Origin: Stereum hirsutum FP-91666 SS1
Lineage: Eukaryota; Basidiomycota; Agaricomycetes; Russulales; Stereaceae
Direction of reading: 5' to 3'
NCBI RefSeq assembly: GCF_000264905.1
Contig: NW_006763132.1
Span: forward strand, 2,144,719 to 2,208,718
DNA length: 64,000 nt
Translations under genes and position numbers: made by a program
Notes under the pieces: model-generated
Databases searched by the model: none
The model's input: the letters and a program-made list of their open reading frames with translations, nothing else
What the model was told of the DNA's origin: nothing
Part shown: positions 11,272 to 22,911 of the stretch, in pieces
How positions within the stretch are numbered: the stretch's first letter is position 1
Layout: the number at the start of each line of letters is the position of its first letter

Positions 11272-12833
11272 CTACAACTCCCTCCCCGTCCTCTGCCTCG
11301 TGGCATTCTTCTCCCTCTCCCTCTCCCTCTCCCTACTCCTATCTGCGGCTACACCTCCACCCGCAGTACCGCTCAACCCGACCCTCGTCACAGCCGGCCT
11401 CCACCCGAACCACGGCGCTATAATCTCCTTCGCCACCAACTCTCCAAAGCCGAGCATAACCCCATTGACGAACGGCAAGAACATGTTGATAGCCAACGCA
11501 CTCGCGAAGGCCCAGACCCTCGTCTTGGTAGACAAAGTGCTGTCGAAGATGGCGAGCGTAGCGGTGGTGTGGGCGTCGGCGGTGGCGGCTGTACGGGCGT
11601 GATGTTTGTGGTCGTCGATTGCGTGATGTTCGTGGTGGGCATGGGAGGACTCCGCGGTATGGTGCTGGTGGTGAGGAGGCTGCGAATTGTTATTAGGATG
11701 AGAGGGTGTTTCTGAGTGCGAGCGTGAGGCGTCAGGGAAGGACATCGAGGGGAATGAAGAGTCCATGTCTGAGGGAACGTCTTCCCAGTGAGGAGAGCTG
11801 GAGCCGTGTGAGGGTTCTTCGGTATGTCCTTCTTGTACGGGAGCCGTCGGGGGTGTGAGGTCGGTGGTTTGGATGGCGACGGTGGTGTGTACGGGGCCGA
11901 CACGAGGGAGGGCACGCTGTATACATGAACATGAACGTGAGTGAATAGGAACGGGGCGTGTAGCACAGCATGGGTATGATGAATGTATGATGCGTTGACA
12001 ACATGTGCGGATGATAGACGCAAGGTAGATGTAAATGAATTACGGAACGTACCTCGAGGAACTCGATGGAATGTTTACCCTCCGCCTCACCGGGGACCAA
12101 TGCCCTCCCATCCACTACACTCGTCTCTCCACTGTCGTCCTGCACGAGTCTCATGGCCTCCTCCGCCCTTTTTGCCAATTCCTCTCTAGCTTTCTCGCCT
12201 TCACCCAGCTCAGCCTCTCCGGGCATAGGGCTCGCCACACCACTCCCTCCGATCTCAATATTAGACCAGCTCAAACTCTCGCTCCCCTGACTCCTCACCA
12301 TCTCCTCTCTGAGCCTCTCCATCTCCTGTCGTTCTCTCTCTCTCTTCTTCTCCCATCGTTCCCTTTCCTCTCTAGCCTTTTCCCTTTTCTCCCTACTTTC
12401 CTGCTTCCATTCCTCTACCTGTTTCTCGTACGCCGCTTTCCAGGCTTCGTATTCCTCTGCTGAAGCGGTGGATGGAGGCGGGTCATTCGCAGGCGGGGGT
12501 GGAGGTGTGTTCTCTGGGGAAGGTTTGAAGGAGGATGTGGGAGAGGTTGGAGTGGACGGTGAAGTTGGGTCAGTGGGTGAGAGTGGCAGAGGAATGGACG
12601 GGTTAGCCGTTGCAGGCGTTACGGGCGGGGTAGCGTATTGACGCGGAAGTTCAGTCGGAGAGAAGGCATCAGAGAGGGCAGCCTGCGAAGTACCCAAAAT
12701 ATATATAAATTGATGGTCAGCCCGGGTTCCCGCAAATTTGGTATGCTATAATAGAGATTAAATTGTCGGAAGAATAGCGCACCGAAAGCAGGTCCTGCCC
12801 ATCTCCGTGCAGAGCGCTCGAGTGGTCCGACAT
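11272..12833 (-). CDS. MIM1: Mim1/Tom13-like mitochondrial outer-membrane import protein, extended
   Basis: Mim1 (Tom13) promotes insertion of alpha-helical proteins into the mitochondrial outer membrane. Exons (minus): 12833-12783, 12682-12053, 11916-11272, about 441 aa, all phase 0. The family-defining segment lies near the C terminus: one transmembrane helix in 'INMFLPFVNGVMLGFGEL', followed by 'AKEIIAPWFGWR'. Yeast Mim1 is only about 113 aa. Here a long extension precedes it: a Pro/Ser/Thr-rich N terminus, a highly charged Glu/Arg coiled-coil-like stretch (about residues 85-140), and a His-rich segment just before the membrane helix. After the helix a short Arg/Glu repeat precedes the stop. 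The Mim1 identity rests on the C-terminal segment; the role of the extension is unknown. Confidence 0.8.
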
Positions 12834-13864
12834 TATTACCGATTCTATGTCGAGTAGCTATATACCGGTCTGAGTTATGGAGTGCTAAGTCGGGCTAGTC
12901 GATGAGGACAAGTCGTCGAAAAACAGACCCTCAGAGCTCAATTTCCGGCTTGCCAGCGACGTCGGCTTCGGCTCAAATAAGCGCGTGAGCGTCGCGCGAT
13001 TCTGCTGTAAACAAACGTCAACAAACGCGACGCGTCTGGAAATCGAACCGCCACCATACGTCCACGAACCATCGGACTATCTTCGAACTTCGAGCCTGGA
13101 AAGCTTGATTTGTAGCCTTTTCAAAGGCTCATAATTATAAGCCGTCTCTGCAATGCCACGATCAACCTCTCTTCGGCGTGTTCTCACGTAAGTTTTTTTT
13201 GCGCTAGAGTTAGCTGCAGAGCAGAACGAATGAGGAAGAAGATAGGTGAGTGCCGAGTGCATTCGTGTCTCTGTATATGAAGTCACTGATGGAGCAACAA
13301 TATAGTACTACATAACGTCGAAAGATACCCTAACAACATCGTGATACTGCCCGTAATGATTCAGAATTGTTGTATGAATAATGGCGAAGCAAACGACAGA
13401 GTCAATTGTAAGGGACAACAGTGCTAGACTCATTAGCGTCAGATTCCTAGCTTGGGATGGATCTATTTCTCTCACTGAAACATCATGGCCAAGGTAACGA
13501 GTCGACAGCCTGGTCAGACTGGCTCAGACTCAACTACCAAACAGACGTCATCCCGACGGGATCCCCGGGACGCGAAGCTATCGACTTCTTGAGCGCAACT
13601 GACCCGTGACTCAAAATCTGTAGACTGCAACCCCTCTACACCGGTCCGCCTCCATCTAATATTCTCAACGTCGATCGCACTGCTGACTTCTCGCATGTGG
13701 ACCTTTGGTCAAACCTCCTAATCCTCATGTCGTCCTCTGTTATTTCCGTTCATCGCGCTCCAGCGTGGGTGCGGTGTCCCTGACCGCCGATACCCTCATG
13801 ACCCGCCTAAGCGCACTTCATGTACCTATTCACAAATATTCTCGGGCATTCAGGGAGAAACACA
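12834..13864. other. Divergent promoter region
   Basis: About 1 kb between the divergently transcribed Mim1 and GH79 genes. No gene was recognised; short frames here lack family features. Confidence 0.55.
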
Positions 13865-13872
13865 TATATAAA
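13865..13872 (+). promoter_or_regulatory. TATA box of the GH79 gene
   Basis: TATATAAA lies about 60 bp upstream of the ATG at 13928. This argues for that ATG over the in-frame ATG at 13820, which would lie upstream of the TATA box and would spoil the signal peptide. Confidence 0.5.
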
Positions 13873-13927
13873 TCATTACACAGGATTTCGCAGGCGAACG
13901 TTCGTTCCCTTCCTCGCGACGTCAGCC

Positions 13928-16410
13928 ATGGTTCTCTGGCTATCAAGAATCCGTCCTTCCCTCCCGGTACTCGCGACCCTCCTACTTCTTCCCCTCCTAC
14001 CTGGTCATGCACTCCAAAACATAACCCTCTCTTCCTCTCTCATACCTCTCCAGCCACCTTCCAATGCATCCCAAGTTCTTGACAAAGCGCTCGCCTCGTT
14101 CTCGATCGAGATTGCGTACATGGATGCGTTTGCTGGAAACGTCACCGAGGGGAATGGAACGTCGGATGGGGGAGGGCTGCAGGAGAATGTGTTGACGAGG
14201 GAGTTGATGCAAAGACTTGTGGAAAGGACGGGTGTAGGGCCGGATATTAGGCCGGGTGGCATTACTGTGTATGTTTCTCCATGGAAGTGGAAGGTGATGA
14301 GGCAAGGCTGCGCGCTGATGGATGTGATGGAACTATAGGGATAGTTCCATATACGATGCGAACAGCTCGGCCTTAGTCCTTGATGAGAGTACGGTAAGTG
14401 ACTGTCTGCAGGATCTCTTATGCTATACCTATATTTACTGCAAGGCCTCAACATAGTCAGGTGGAGTATTCCGCACGACATAGTAAGTTACTCCCATTTG
14501 AGTCTCCTCAGTCTGAATCCGCCATACTACCATCCTGGTCATCACAGTTCTAACGTTTCGATTTCAGTGGCCCGGGCTTCTACAAATACCTCTCCGTCTT
14601 CCCCAATACAACCAAATTCGTTCTGAGCGTAAATCTCGGGAATGACACCATCTCGATCGCGAGAAACCAATTAGCAGCAGGGATTGAGAATATTGGATGG
14701 GACAGGTTGAGAGCACTGGAACGTACGTATGTCTCGCCACATTGCCACACGCCACACGCCACCCATAGCCCCTATCCCGCCTGGTCCTTCTTCTCCATCG
14801 TCATCCTTTCTCGTGCTAACCGCTCTGAATCTGATACTCCCCGTGCTTCTAAACAGTGGGTAACGAACCAGACCATTATCCCTCTGGATCGCGTCCATCT
14901 GGCTGGAACTCAGCCGACTACACCGCCCAGTTCCTTGGGTGGACCTCGGTGCTCACTCGTAATTTGTCGCTGCCCAAAGGGATCTGGCAGGCTGGAAGCT
15001 TTGCGGACGATCCTACGAGCAGCGCGTTGATGACGACGGTGGATATTGTGCAGGAGGGCGTGGCCACTATGGGCGTTATAGAAGTTTTTAGCCAACATAT
15101 GTGAGTCTTCGAGCTTCCAGATCTGGCCCTCCTTCTCTGTTGTGAGGTTTAAACGACCAGGAGAAGATGTGGACGAGCGGTAAAGCAAGAGGACGGCTCA
15201 TGGTAAGCTTGTTATGCTGACTGATGATGAGGATTGTAGGTATCAATATTCGACGTGCGATCCTACCCGGAACGCGATCGCTACACTTCCGAACCTTGTT
15301 AATCATTCGAGTATTACGGTCCGTCTCTGTCTCTCCATTTCCCACTGCTCTGAAACTCACACCTCCGCCAATGTCTCTGGCACGCTAACAGGCCTATGTC
15401 GACCTCTGGAAGCCCCAAATTGCCGCCGCTCGCGATTTAGGGAAAGACTTCGTGGTGGGCGAGTATAGCTCTGTGTCGTGTTCAGGGAAGGAGAACGTCA
15501 CGAATGCGTTTGGACAGGCGTTATGGATTGCGGATAGTATGTTCATTTCTAGCATAGACACTTTCTGCGATGCTGACTATATATCATTGATCCATTGCAG
15601 CGGTACTGTATAGCGCGTCAATAAACATCACGAGGATGTACCTGCATCAGGGTGCGACGCTAGTCTTGCAGAGCAGTACGCAGGAGAATGCGTGAGTTTT
15701 TTTTCCCTTCGATTACAGCACTCGTCCTCGTCGTGCATTCTATTTACACAATGTTCTTTCCACATAGTCCCGGATTCTCATGGGTGGGTGCTTTGTCCTT
15801 ATCCTTCATTCTTCATACGTCAATTAAAGGCCATCACTGACTTGATCGTGTGGCGTGTGGCGTCCGTCGACAGTACGACCTCTGGTACCCTATCGACACA
15901 GAACGCTACGGCGCCGCTCGCGCATCCCCTTCCTACGTCTCCTACCTGCTCATAACGGAGGCTATCGGTCCCTCGCCGTTTACATCGCGTATTACACTAG
16001 TTGACATACCGACGGCGCCCCAAGTTGCGGTTTACGCTGTTTGGGAAGGGAAGAACTCAAGTATAGCAGCTCGGGACGACGGTTCTAGTGCGGAGACTGG
16101 AGAGGAGGCATTGAGCCGGCTCGTGATCCTCAATCTGGGTCACCGCAACGTCTCCTCGACAGATGAAGAGAAGGACGACATAGCCGTCAGCGTCGATCTC
16201 TCACCTTTCGTCACTTCAGGTAGCGCAAACGTGACAGTGAAGAGGATGACGGCCACGGGTATGGACTCAACTGACTCTGACACGGCGACATGGGCAGGGC
16301 AGGGGTATGCACAGGGAGTGGCGAGTGGAGAGGAGGTGATTGAGGGATTGAACGGGGGGAATACGGTGCGGGTGGGGGGGACTGAGGGAGTTGTGGTCTT
16401 TCTTCGTTGA
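13928..16410 (+). CDS. GH79 beta-glucuronidase-like hydrolase, secreted
   Basis: Family 79 glycoside hydrolase, predicted to remove glucuronic acid or 4-O-methylglucuronic acid from extracellular glycans such as arabinogalactan proteins. Exons: 13928-14268, 14339-14393, 14457-14482, 14568-14722, 14857-15100, 15240-15318, 15392-15536, 15601-15691, 15768-15783, 15874-16410, about 562 aa. A hydrophobic signal peptide ends near 'PGHALQ'. The acid/base is Glu196 in 'LGNEPDHY' and the likely nucleophile is Glu324 in 'VVGEYSS'. The 26-nt exon 3 gives 'SGGVFRTT', leading into 'YGPGFYKYL', a conserved stretch; the 16-nt exon 9 gives 'PGFSW'. The last exon carries the beta-sandwich domain typical of the family. 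Many N-glycosylation sequons fit secretion. Confidence 0.88.
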
Positions 16411-16571
16411 CAGAGGAAAAGAAGGTCACAACGAGCATGGACCCATGTTAAGTGCTCAGAACACTTTAAAACATCATGTAAATTCCAATTCATCTTCGTT
16501 CGTAGTGTTCTTATCTCTTGAGATAGAAATTGTACAACAGCATCGTATCCTTCGTTCTATCGTGCTCCAAA

Positions 16572-18480
16572 CTAGAGGGTTGCCTCGTTATTGAGCTCGT
16601 CCGACTGCGTCCACTCTTTTGCCTTGGGCTCCTCCTTCACGTACATCGCTTCCAGCTCCTTGCACGCCGCTAGATACGCCTTTCCCACATACTCGAAGTC
16701 GGATATCTGCTCCGTCCCAGCAACAGCATCAGTACCGCGAAAAAGTAAGGCCGGCATGCACCAGCATCTGTATAACAGCCAAGGAAAAGGGAAACACGAA
16801 GAAAGACTAACATCATTCCAAATTTGAGCCGAACACCTCGTCCACCACTTTCCACCATGCTTATAAGTCGCAGCGAAACAATTCCATTCCTGCAATAACT
16901 TCTTCTGGAAGTATACATTCGTGTCGCTGTTGAATGGAACATCGTCGCTGAGAGGTATGCCGACGTTGACCATGTTGACGGTGAGCTCGGAATTTTCTGT
17001 GGTGTCCATGAGCGAGGTGCCCAAGATCTCGGCGAGGCGTTTACCGCCTTCGAGAGCCAGGTTGTGGCAGTAGGTGCTTATGGCGGATTCTCCGCCGATC
17101 CAGGAGCGGAAGGCAAGGGCTATGATTCACGGCGGAAATGGGTTAGTGCGATTGTGAAGGGGAAATGGTCAGGGGACAAATGCGGACCTGCGTTAACGCT
17201 GAGATATGGCGCATAGTCTCTAGTGCCAGTCCCTAAAATTCATAACACGACGCCCTTTGTCAGTGATTCACGGTCAGCCTCTTTTTGAAAACCAATAGCC
17301 TACATCCGAACTGCTCAATTAAGTTCGCCACATCTATGTCCTCTCCTGTGGCCGATTCGGGTCGTGTGACATAGGCATAGGATGTGGGGTAGGGTGACTT
17401 TATAATATGCCGATTACTACAGTGTCATACGTCCCGTGAGCTCACTTGCCTCGCAGATCGGACTGCCTGAGATTACCGTTTAGGGATGTACAACATGGCG
17501 CATCCTCGCTTCGCGAAGAGCCATTTATGGCAGTTCTAAAGCAGGCGTGAACGTCAGTAAGATTTCCGTGCTGCAAAAGCAAGACCTGACCATGTCCACT
17601 CACCGAGACCCAGAAGTCCGGCTTGGCTTCCCCAAGGTTGATATCGTTCTCTTGCCCGATAGAATGGGCCGCATCAACTACACTCCAAATCCCTTCTTCC
17701 TTGCAGATCTGAACCAACTCCTTCCAAGGCATTAACACACCCGGATTCGACACCAATGAATCTATCACCGCGACAATCTTGAGGTCCTGTCCGGCCTTGG
17801 CGTTAGACTTCTGATGGGCGCAGAGCTTGCGGACATGAGCGCGGAAGGTATTGATGATTGCCGCATGAGTATTTGGAAATGTGAGCTGGAATTCGGAGAT
17901 GATGGGGTGCGGTGGGAGGTCATGAATATATTGGATACAGCGTTCGACGCCGTTGTAGGTTGTGGTCACTGTGGCGCGCCACAATATAACAGTCGACATT
18001 AGTACCCGACTCAGATGCAGCTTTGAGTTGGATAGGAAAAGACTGACTTCCGATTATTACATCGCCCTCGTTCCATTCAAAGTTCCTCAATACGGTATCT
18101 ACACCATGGAGCGCACTAGGAACAATGACGATCTCGTCTGGACCAGCGCCGACCATGCTAGCCAAACGACGGCGTACAGAGCCAAGCTGACCGGCCATAT
18201 CGAGTCGCATAAATTTATCGGGATTCGACTCGATCTTTCGAGACCATTTCTCGCAGGCCTCGGCTACTGGGAGAGGGAGTGATCCGTACGAGCCTGATGT
18301 CGGAACGAAGGTTGTTCGGTCAGAGTTATATTCACCGGTGAGCTGAGGTTAGAAAAAGAAGTTACCGTGATTGAGGTTAACGTATCCCTCCTCGAAGCCA
18401 AACATCTTCAACATATCATGACCGAATGCGGGTGGAGTGCCCTCCAGGGTCACGAACGAGTCATTGCCATTCACGCTCAT
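16572..18480 (-). CDS. Class V PLP aminotransferase-fold enzyme (isopenicillin-N-epimerase-like)
   Basis: PLP-dependent class V enzyme of the group annotated as isopenicillin N epimerase-like or cysteine desulfurase-like in fungi; the substrate is unknown. Exons (minus): 18480-18366, 18293-18048, 17968-17604, 17535-17477, 17416-17304, 17232-17188, 17119-16812, 16706-16572, about 461 aa. Marks: 'YVNLNHGSYG' near the N terminus, 'VVDAAHSIGQ' (PLP-ring Asp and His), and the PLP lysine in 'NCHKWLFAKRG' (about Lys246). The C-terminal region 'RCSAQIWND' plus 'ISDFEYVGKAYL' is typical. The last intron (105 bp) contains a competing acceptor; I chose the one that restores the 'IWNDISDFE' motif. No signal or PTS1 is seen, so it is probably cytosolic. 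It converges on the GH79 gene with only 161 bp between stops. No penicillin pathway is implied. Confidence 0.85.
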
Positions 18481-18868
18481 GATGTTCAAGCAATGTTTAA
18501 GAGTCTAGTCTGTAAAGTCAGATTGAATCAAGAAGGATATTTTCTTTAACTTTATTCTCACCTACGATATCAATGCCCACAACCACTCGAGTGGTTAACG
18601 ACTGTGATGCGGGATGGTGGTAAGCAGTCTCCGTCAAGTTGTGTGGTTGATCTACTTAAGTACTGCTTTCTGGATGCGATAAGATAACGGAGTCATCATC
18701 AGATGTGGTTCCCTAATCGTTATCGGTGCCACAGCGGCATTCCGAATCCAAGCACCAAACTTCCATCTTCGCCACCAACCACCACCGCCGCACTTCAGCT
18801 TGGACGCCCTCGCTTGCTCAGGGAACCTATTTCTTTTCCGCGACGGCTCATAAATTCGTTCTTGATAA
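18481..18868. other. Short divergent promoter region
   Basis: 388 bp between the class V enzyme gene and the gamma-glutamylcyclotransferase-like gene, transcribed away from each other. No other feature seen. Confidence 0.5.
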
Positions 18869-19512
18869 ATGTCGGTTGGAACTGGGACGCACGCGGCATT
18901 CTTCTATGGCACTCTCATGCATCCCAAGATACTCCGCAGAGTGATAGGGCACGAGGGCGACCGACTGGAGATCTGTCCAGCGGTTCTCATGGTTAGCCAG
19001 CTCGATCTACAACTCATTCTCACTGCGCGTGTCTTCGACCTGTCTTTAACTCCGATCTCACACAGGATCACACCCGTCATCATGTCAAAGTAATCTATCT
19101 CACCGCAGAGTCATGACGGACAGTGTGGCTCATGAAGAGACTTCTGGCTCCAGCATGCAGACTATCCAGCCGTTCTCCCTTACGAAAAGAGCAAGGAACT
19201 CTTTGAACGCGGATTATCTCGGGAAGAAAAATCTGTCCGAGGCACCTTGGTAGTCGGCTTGACAAACAAGGATATTCATTTCCTTGATGTCTTCGAAGGA
19301 AATGTTTGTGTTTTCACTGGTCATCGTCCCTGATTTGAGCACTCACCTACGGCTGTATGATGTCTTACCAGGAATATATCCGGACCAAAGTTCCAGTGCA
19401 TCGATTAGGCCTTCTTCTTCCTCTTTCGTCCAGCGGCAATCAATCCGCCGAATCATCTGTCGTACCCTCCACCCCACCAGCTCGTGCGGCGCTCATAACG
19501 TCTGTCGTTTAG
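18869..19512 (+). pseudogene. AIG2/gamma-glutamylcyclotransferase-like gene, N-terminal half
   Basis: Exons 18869-18991, 19066-19089, 19154-19303 and 19372-19512 keep frame and give about 145 aa. The N-terminal half of a fungal AIG2/GGCT-like protein is clear: 'FFYGTLMHPKIL', the short linker exon 'DHTRHHVK', 'ADYPAVLPYEKS', 'RGTLVVGLTNKD' and 'LDVFEGN', with Glu of this last motif at the expected catalytic place. The family normally continues into a C-terminal Trp-rich segment ('WSYE.FVK..AWKW'), which is missing here. Instead the frame ends at a TAG at 19510, about 65 bp before a GGAA microsatellite. A matching C-terminal half lies at 20388-20660 on the opposite strand, so the gene looks broken by an inversion. 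It could still be expressed as a short protein. Confidence 0.65.
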
Positions 19513-20387
19513 CCTCTTGCGTCGATGTAAGTAATACCGACCGACGAAGGGTTGGAAAGAAAGCGTTACGGAAGGAGGGAAGGAAGGAAGGAAGGAAGGA
19601 AGGAAGGAAGGAGTTTGTGTGGCGAGGCAAGTAACTCTCGGGAGATGTCGGGGAACTCGGGTGTGGCTAACGGCACCGTTGAGCGCTGAGCGCTGAGCGC
19701 CGTTCAAGTTGATAAGAAGTAAGCAATATTTTCTGGGTCTGTCGAGCATACCCGGAAATTCATACATGCTCGTACGGAAGTTCAAACATTACTCTTCCGA
19801 CATTTACTATCGTCACATCTCCTGGTCTGTGCTGAGCCTGTTTGGTTGACTCGGCTACGTACGCCTCAACATCCAAATTTCTGTGAATACTAGGACGACG
19901 TGAGATCCTGACTTTTGCGGTCACGACGAGAGTCGTCATGTTGTGATACAGATACACTCGGGCGTTTGTGCATGACTGAGCATTACCCAATGACTTTTGC
20001 TTGACATGGCTAGCGCTTCGCCTCCGTGGTGCTCGTGAGTACGTTCTCAAATTATACACATATGTAACCCAGCTTTCCTATTCCGAATGCGTCCAATTTT
20101 GCCTCATGATAGAGTCTTCTTGAACACCAACTATATATGTTTGGCGTGGCAGCGGCGACATGGGAGCTGAACGCATGCAGATGGCTCAACATGTCCACAG
20201 GAAACACCAACCTCACCTGGTTTCATTAAGCGAAGTTCAGCTCGAAAGATATCCACGACTAACGATTGCTCTGGTTTACCTGCGGATGGTGCAAGTGTAA
20301 TGATGCGCCGGGAAATAATTGAGGTCGAATATCATCCATGTAAGCATCGCAGCTCCACCGCAACAAAGCACAGTAAACTCGCATGAA
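19513..20387. other. Region between two half-genes
   Basis: No gene recognised. It holds a triplicated GAGCGCT motif at about 19683-19703 and the GGAA microsatellite, and separates the two oppositely oriented halves of the cyclotransferase-like gene. Confidence 0.5.
19577..19611 (+). repeat. (GGAA)n microsatellite
   Basis: About eight GGAA units in a row. It lies just downstream of the truncated cyclotransferase-like half-gene and may mark a rearrangement breakpoint. Confidence 0.9.
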
Positions 20388-20660
20388 TCATGCTTCAGCG
20401 ACCCTGATGATATTTCCATTCATACCCCTCCTCCTATCAACCTCGAGGTAATCCTCGTTCTCTACACTTGCCCTCTCTCCGATCCACTTGTACGCATTCT
20501 CCTTGACAAACGTCTCGTACGACCAAAGCTTTCTCTCCACATGGGATATAGGCATGCACCAGATGTACGTTTCCGCCTCTACTGGGGCCGCGAGGTCTTC
20601 ACTGGGGGGAATTTGTATCACTTTCTCCGTATAACAAGGCCATCTGATCATCCTCGGCAA
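20388..20660 (-). pseudogene. AIG2/gamma-glutamylcyclotransferase-like gene, C-terminal half
   Basis: A 90-codon frame on the minus strand contains the C-terminal half of the same family as 18869-19512: 'EAETYIWCMPIS', 'KLWSYETFVKENAYKWIG', then 'DYLEVDRRRGMNG' and a stop. No N-terminal half ('FFYGTL') is found upstream on this strand, and an in-frame stop lies just before the frame. The N-terminal half on the plus strand about 1 kb away lacks exactly this part, so the two probably belong to one ancestral gene. An alternative is that both are independent decaying paralogues. Confidence 0.65.
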
Positions 20661-21413
20661 GCTTTTTCACATCATTTTCAGCGTTCTTTCCACTTTGAAG
20701 TACTTACTTCGCTTACCTCGTCGTCCGAACTAACGGTCTGATATCCTTACGGACGGAGTAAGTTCGTAGACGGGTATGGCCTCTGGCTCATGTGCTTGTT
20801 CACTGGCCATACACTGCGCACACCGCCCAGTGGGTCGTAACATCAAGGACAGCCGGCAGGTCTATTAGCGAGTCGTATTTCACCGGCCGCAGACAGAAAG
20901 CGCGAACGCCATTGGTTATCGCATGAGTTACTTTCACCCCAGTAGACATCGACACTGCTGCATTCAATTGAGTACTGACAACACCTGTTCGATCTAATTA
21001 CCCACAAATATTGCTATGCAGACCCGGCTGCCGGAAAACGAGATTTGCCCCACAAGCTCCAGAACTACTGATCAGTGTTGCTCCAGAGCAACTTGGCTTG
21101 CTTGCTTGGCGCTGCATGACGTTTGTATGATCTCCTGGGATAACGCGTTATCCCCTGAATCGAAGTAACGGCGACTGCCTAGGTGACCAGTTTTGAAACG
21201 CGCACTGATGACTGACTAATTTATGGGCAGTGTGAGCCATTTTTTTACCTTCTGTCTTATGGCGCGCAAGCGTCCATGATTGCAAGACGACCTTCTTTTC
21301 CTGATGGGCCCATAAAGTTAGACGCTCGTCATCAATGCACCCCGTAGGCGCCGCAGTACTTCAAGTTGAGTACAAAAGGATCGGTGTCTTTCCTCCCGAA
21401 CTGTCTGTCAATT
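20661..21413. other. Intergenic; no gene seen
   Basis: Short frames only. It should hold the promoter of the zinc-finger gene; no TATA box is obvious. Confidence 0.5.
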
Positions 21414-22911
21414 ATGTCCCTCACCACTATACCTCTGGCTCTCCTTGACTGCATCAATCTTGGTATTTCTCTCGAAAATAGCGCAGCTCCCTCCTGGAAC
21501 ATCCAAACAATGGACCGCCGTTCAGACGACTGTCGAGATACCGTCTCCGCACACCCTTGCATTACGGTCAGCTTGGTGAGGAACGGCACTCTTGATAGCA
21601 TTCAGATCCGCACGTCACTGCCTCCGTCGTGTTCTCCAAGTACGATTTCGCTCTCGTCATGCCGGGAGTAGGCCTTCGCTCATCGTTTGCCTTGAGGATA
21701 CAGATGGTGATAGACAAAATGTTCACGGAACGACAAGTGTGGTGTTGAATAACATCCACGATCCCCGGCGTGAGTATGCAACTTTACGTTTGCCGAGATA
21801 TTCTACTCATCACACGTTGCGTCCGAGCAGACAATTATGGAAACCTCGACAGCAGCGATAGCGTCATAGAGACTCACCCAGACAGCGCAGGTGAGGATCT
21901 TCACCGTCAATCTGGTTGAGCCTTACTTATCTTAGGAATAGTCCCTACCTTTGATGGGATCGCATGCGACCTACCTCATGGTGATCTTCTAGCAAACTCC
22001 GAGCCCTTCTACGACATGGCGAATATCTACGTACCCTCTCAAGTAGCACTGGAACCGTCTACCGACGACGATCTGCAAATTTCTACACCATCGTTGTCGC
22101 ACCCCGTCATCTCCAACGGTGAGTACCACATATATTATATGGTTTGTGTAGCTCTTTATCTAAGCTGTACGCGTTATATTCTATTTTTTTCCCTTCGATT
22201 TTCAGAACCTATCATGTCAGATCGTACCCACACATCGCCCTCATTAGATATGACGACATTCGCAATGATTTCCGCTTTCGATGAAGGTTCAGCATCTCCT
22301 TGGAGCTTGAACAACGTATCGAACACGCAGTATACTACCCTTGATCAGTGCTATGCTAGTGCTGAGCCAGCTGTTTCCGATGAATGGCTGTCTTTCTCAA
22401 GTCCGCAAGCCGGTTCATCCTCGTCATCTATCGCTCCGTCCCCCTCATCATCTGCACCTGGCGATGACTCCACCACTTCCTCATCGCCGAATGTCATTTC
22501 TACTAGTCGCCAGCGCCGTCTCCAGTGTTTAGACCCATCGTGTACCCGCAAATTTGCGAACGAATACACCCGAAAGGTAAGCGACAGCTACCATGCTTTT
22601 TATATATTATGATGGCCTTCTCAGGAAAATACTGACCTTGACTATTGCTTCAATAGGTGCATATGGGCTCTCATCTACCCAAGCGGCGGTATATTTGCCG
22701 CGAAGGTTGTTCCGCGGAGTTTTCTCGTCTTCACGATCGTTTGCGACATGAAGCGGGAAAACACAATCAGCTCACGGAGTGGTTCTGCTTCACGTGTCTG
22801 CGCCCTTTCTCCTCGAAAAAGTCGTTGAATAGGCACACTTGTACCGGTACCGTCCTTACCGGGCTAGGTTCGAACGATAACGATCAGAAGGATCGGGAGT
22901 TGAATGCGTAG
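21414..22911 (+). CDS. C2H2 zinc-finger protein, putative transcription factor
   Basis: A three-finger protein, probably nuclear and DNA binding. Firm exons: 21831-21890, 21936-22118, 22206-22576 and 22657-22911. The 5' end is uncertain; my best reading adds 21414-21575 and 21641-21743, giving about 377 aa. Finger 1 (C-x4-C-x12-H-x3-H) begins 'CLDPSC' and is split by the last intron. Finger 2 follows 'YICREGC' with H-x4-H. Finger 3 starts 'FCFTC' and ends as a C2HC form. A Ser-rich, acidic low-complexity region precedes the fingers, as in many fungal activators. It lies about 1 kb from the sesquiterpene synthase gene on the opposite strand, converging with it, so it is a candidate cluster regulator, although nothing in the sequence proves this. 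Confidence 0.7.

Noticed and set aside
13820..13927. Upstream ATG for the GH79 gene
   Set aside because: It lies before the TATA box and would place 36 residues ahead of a good signal peptide.
16707..16811. An extra exon inside the last intron of the class V PLP gene
   Set aside because: Using the earlier acceptor would add residues that disrupt the conserved 'IWNDISDFE' junction; the later acceptor fits the family.
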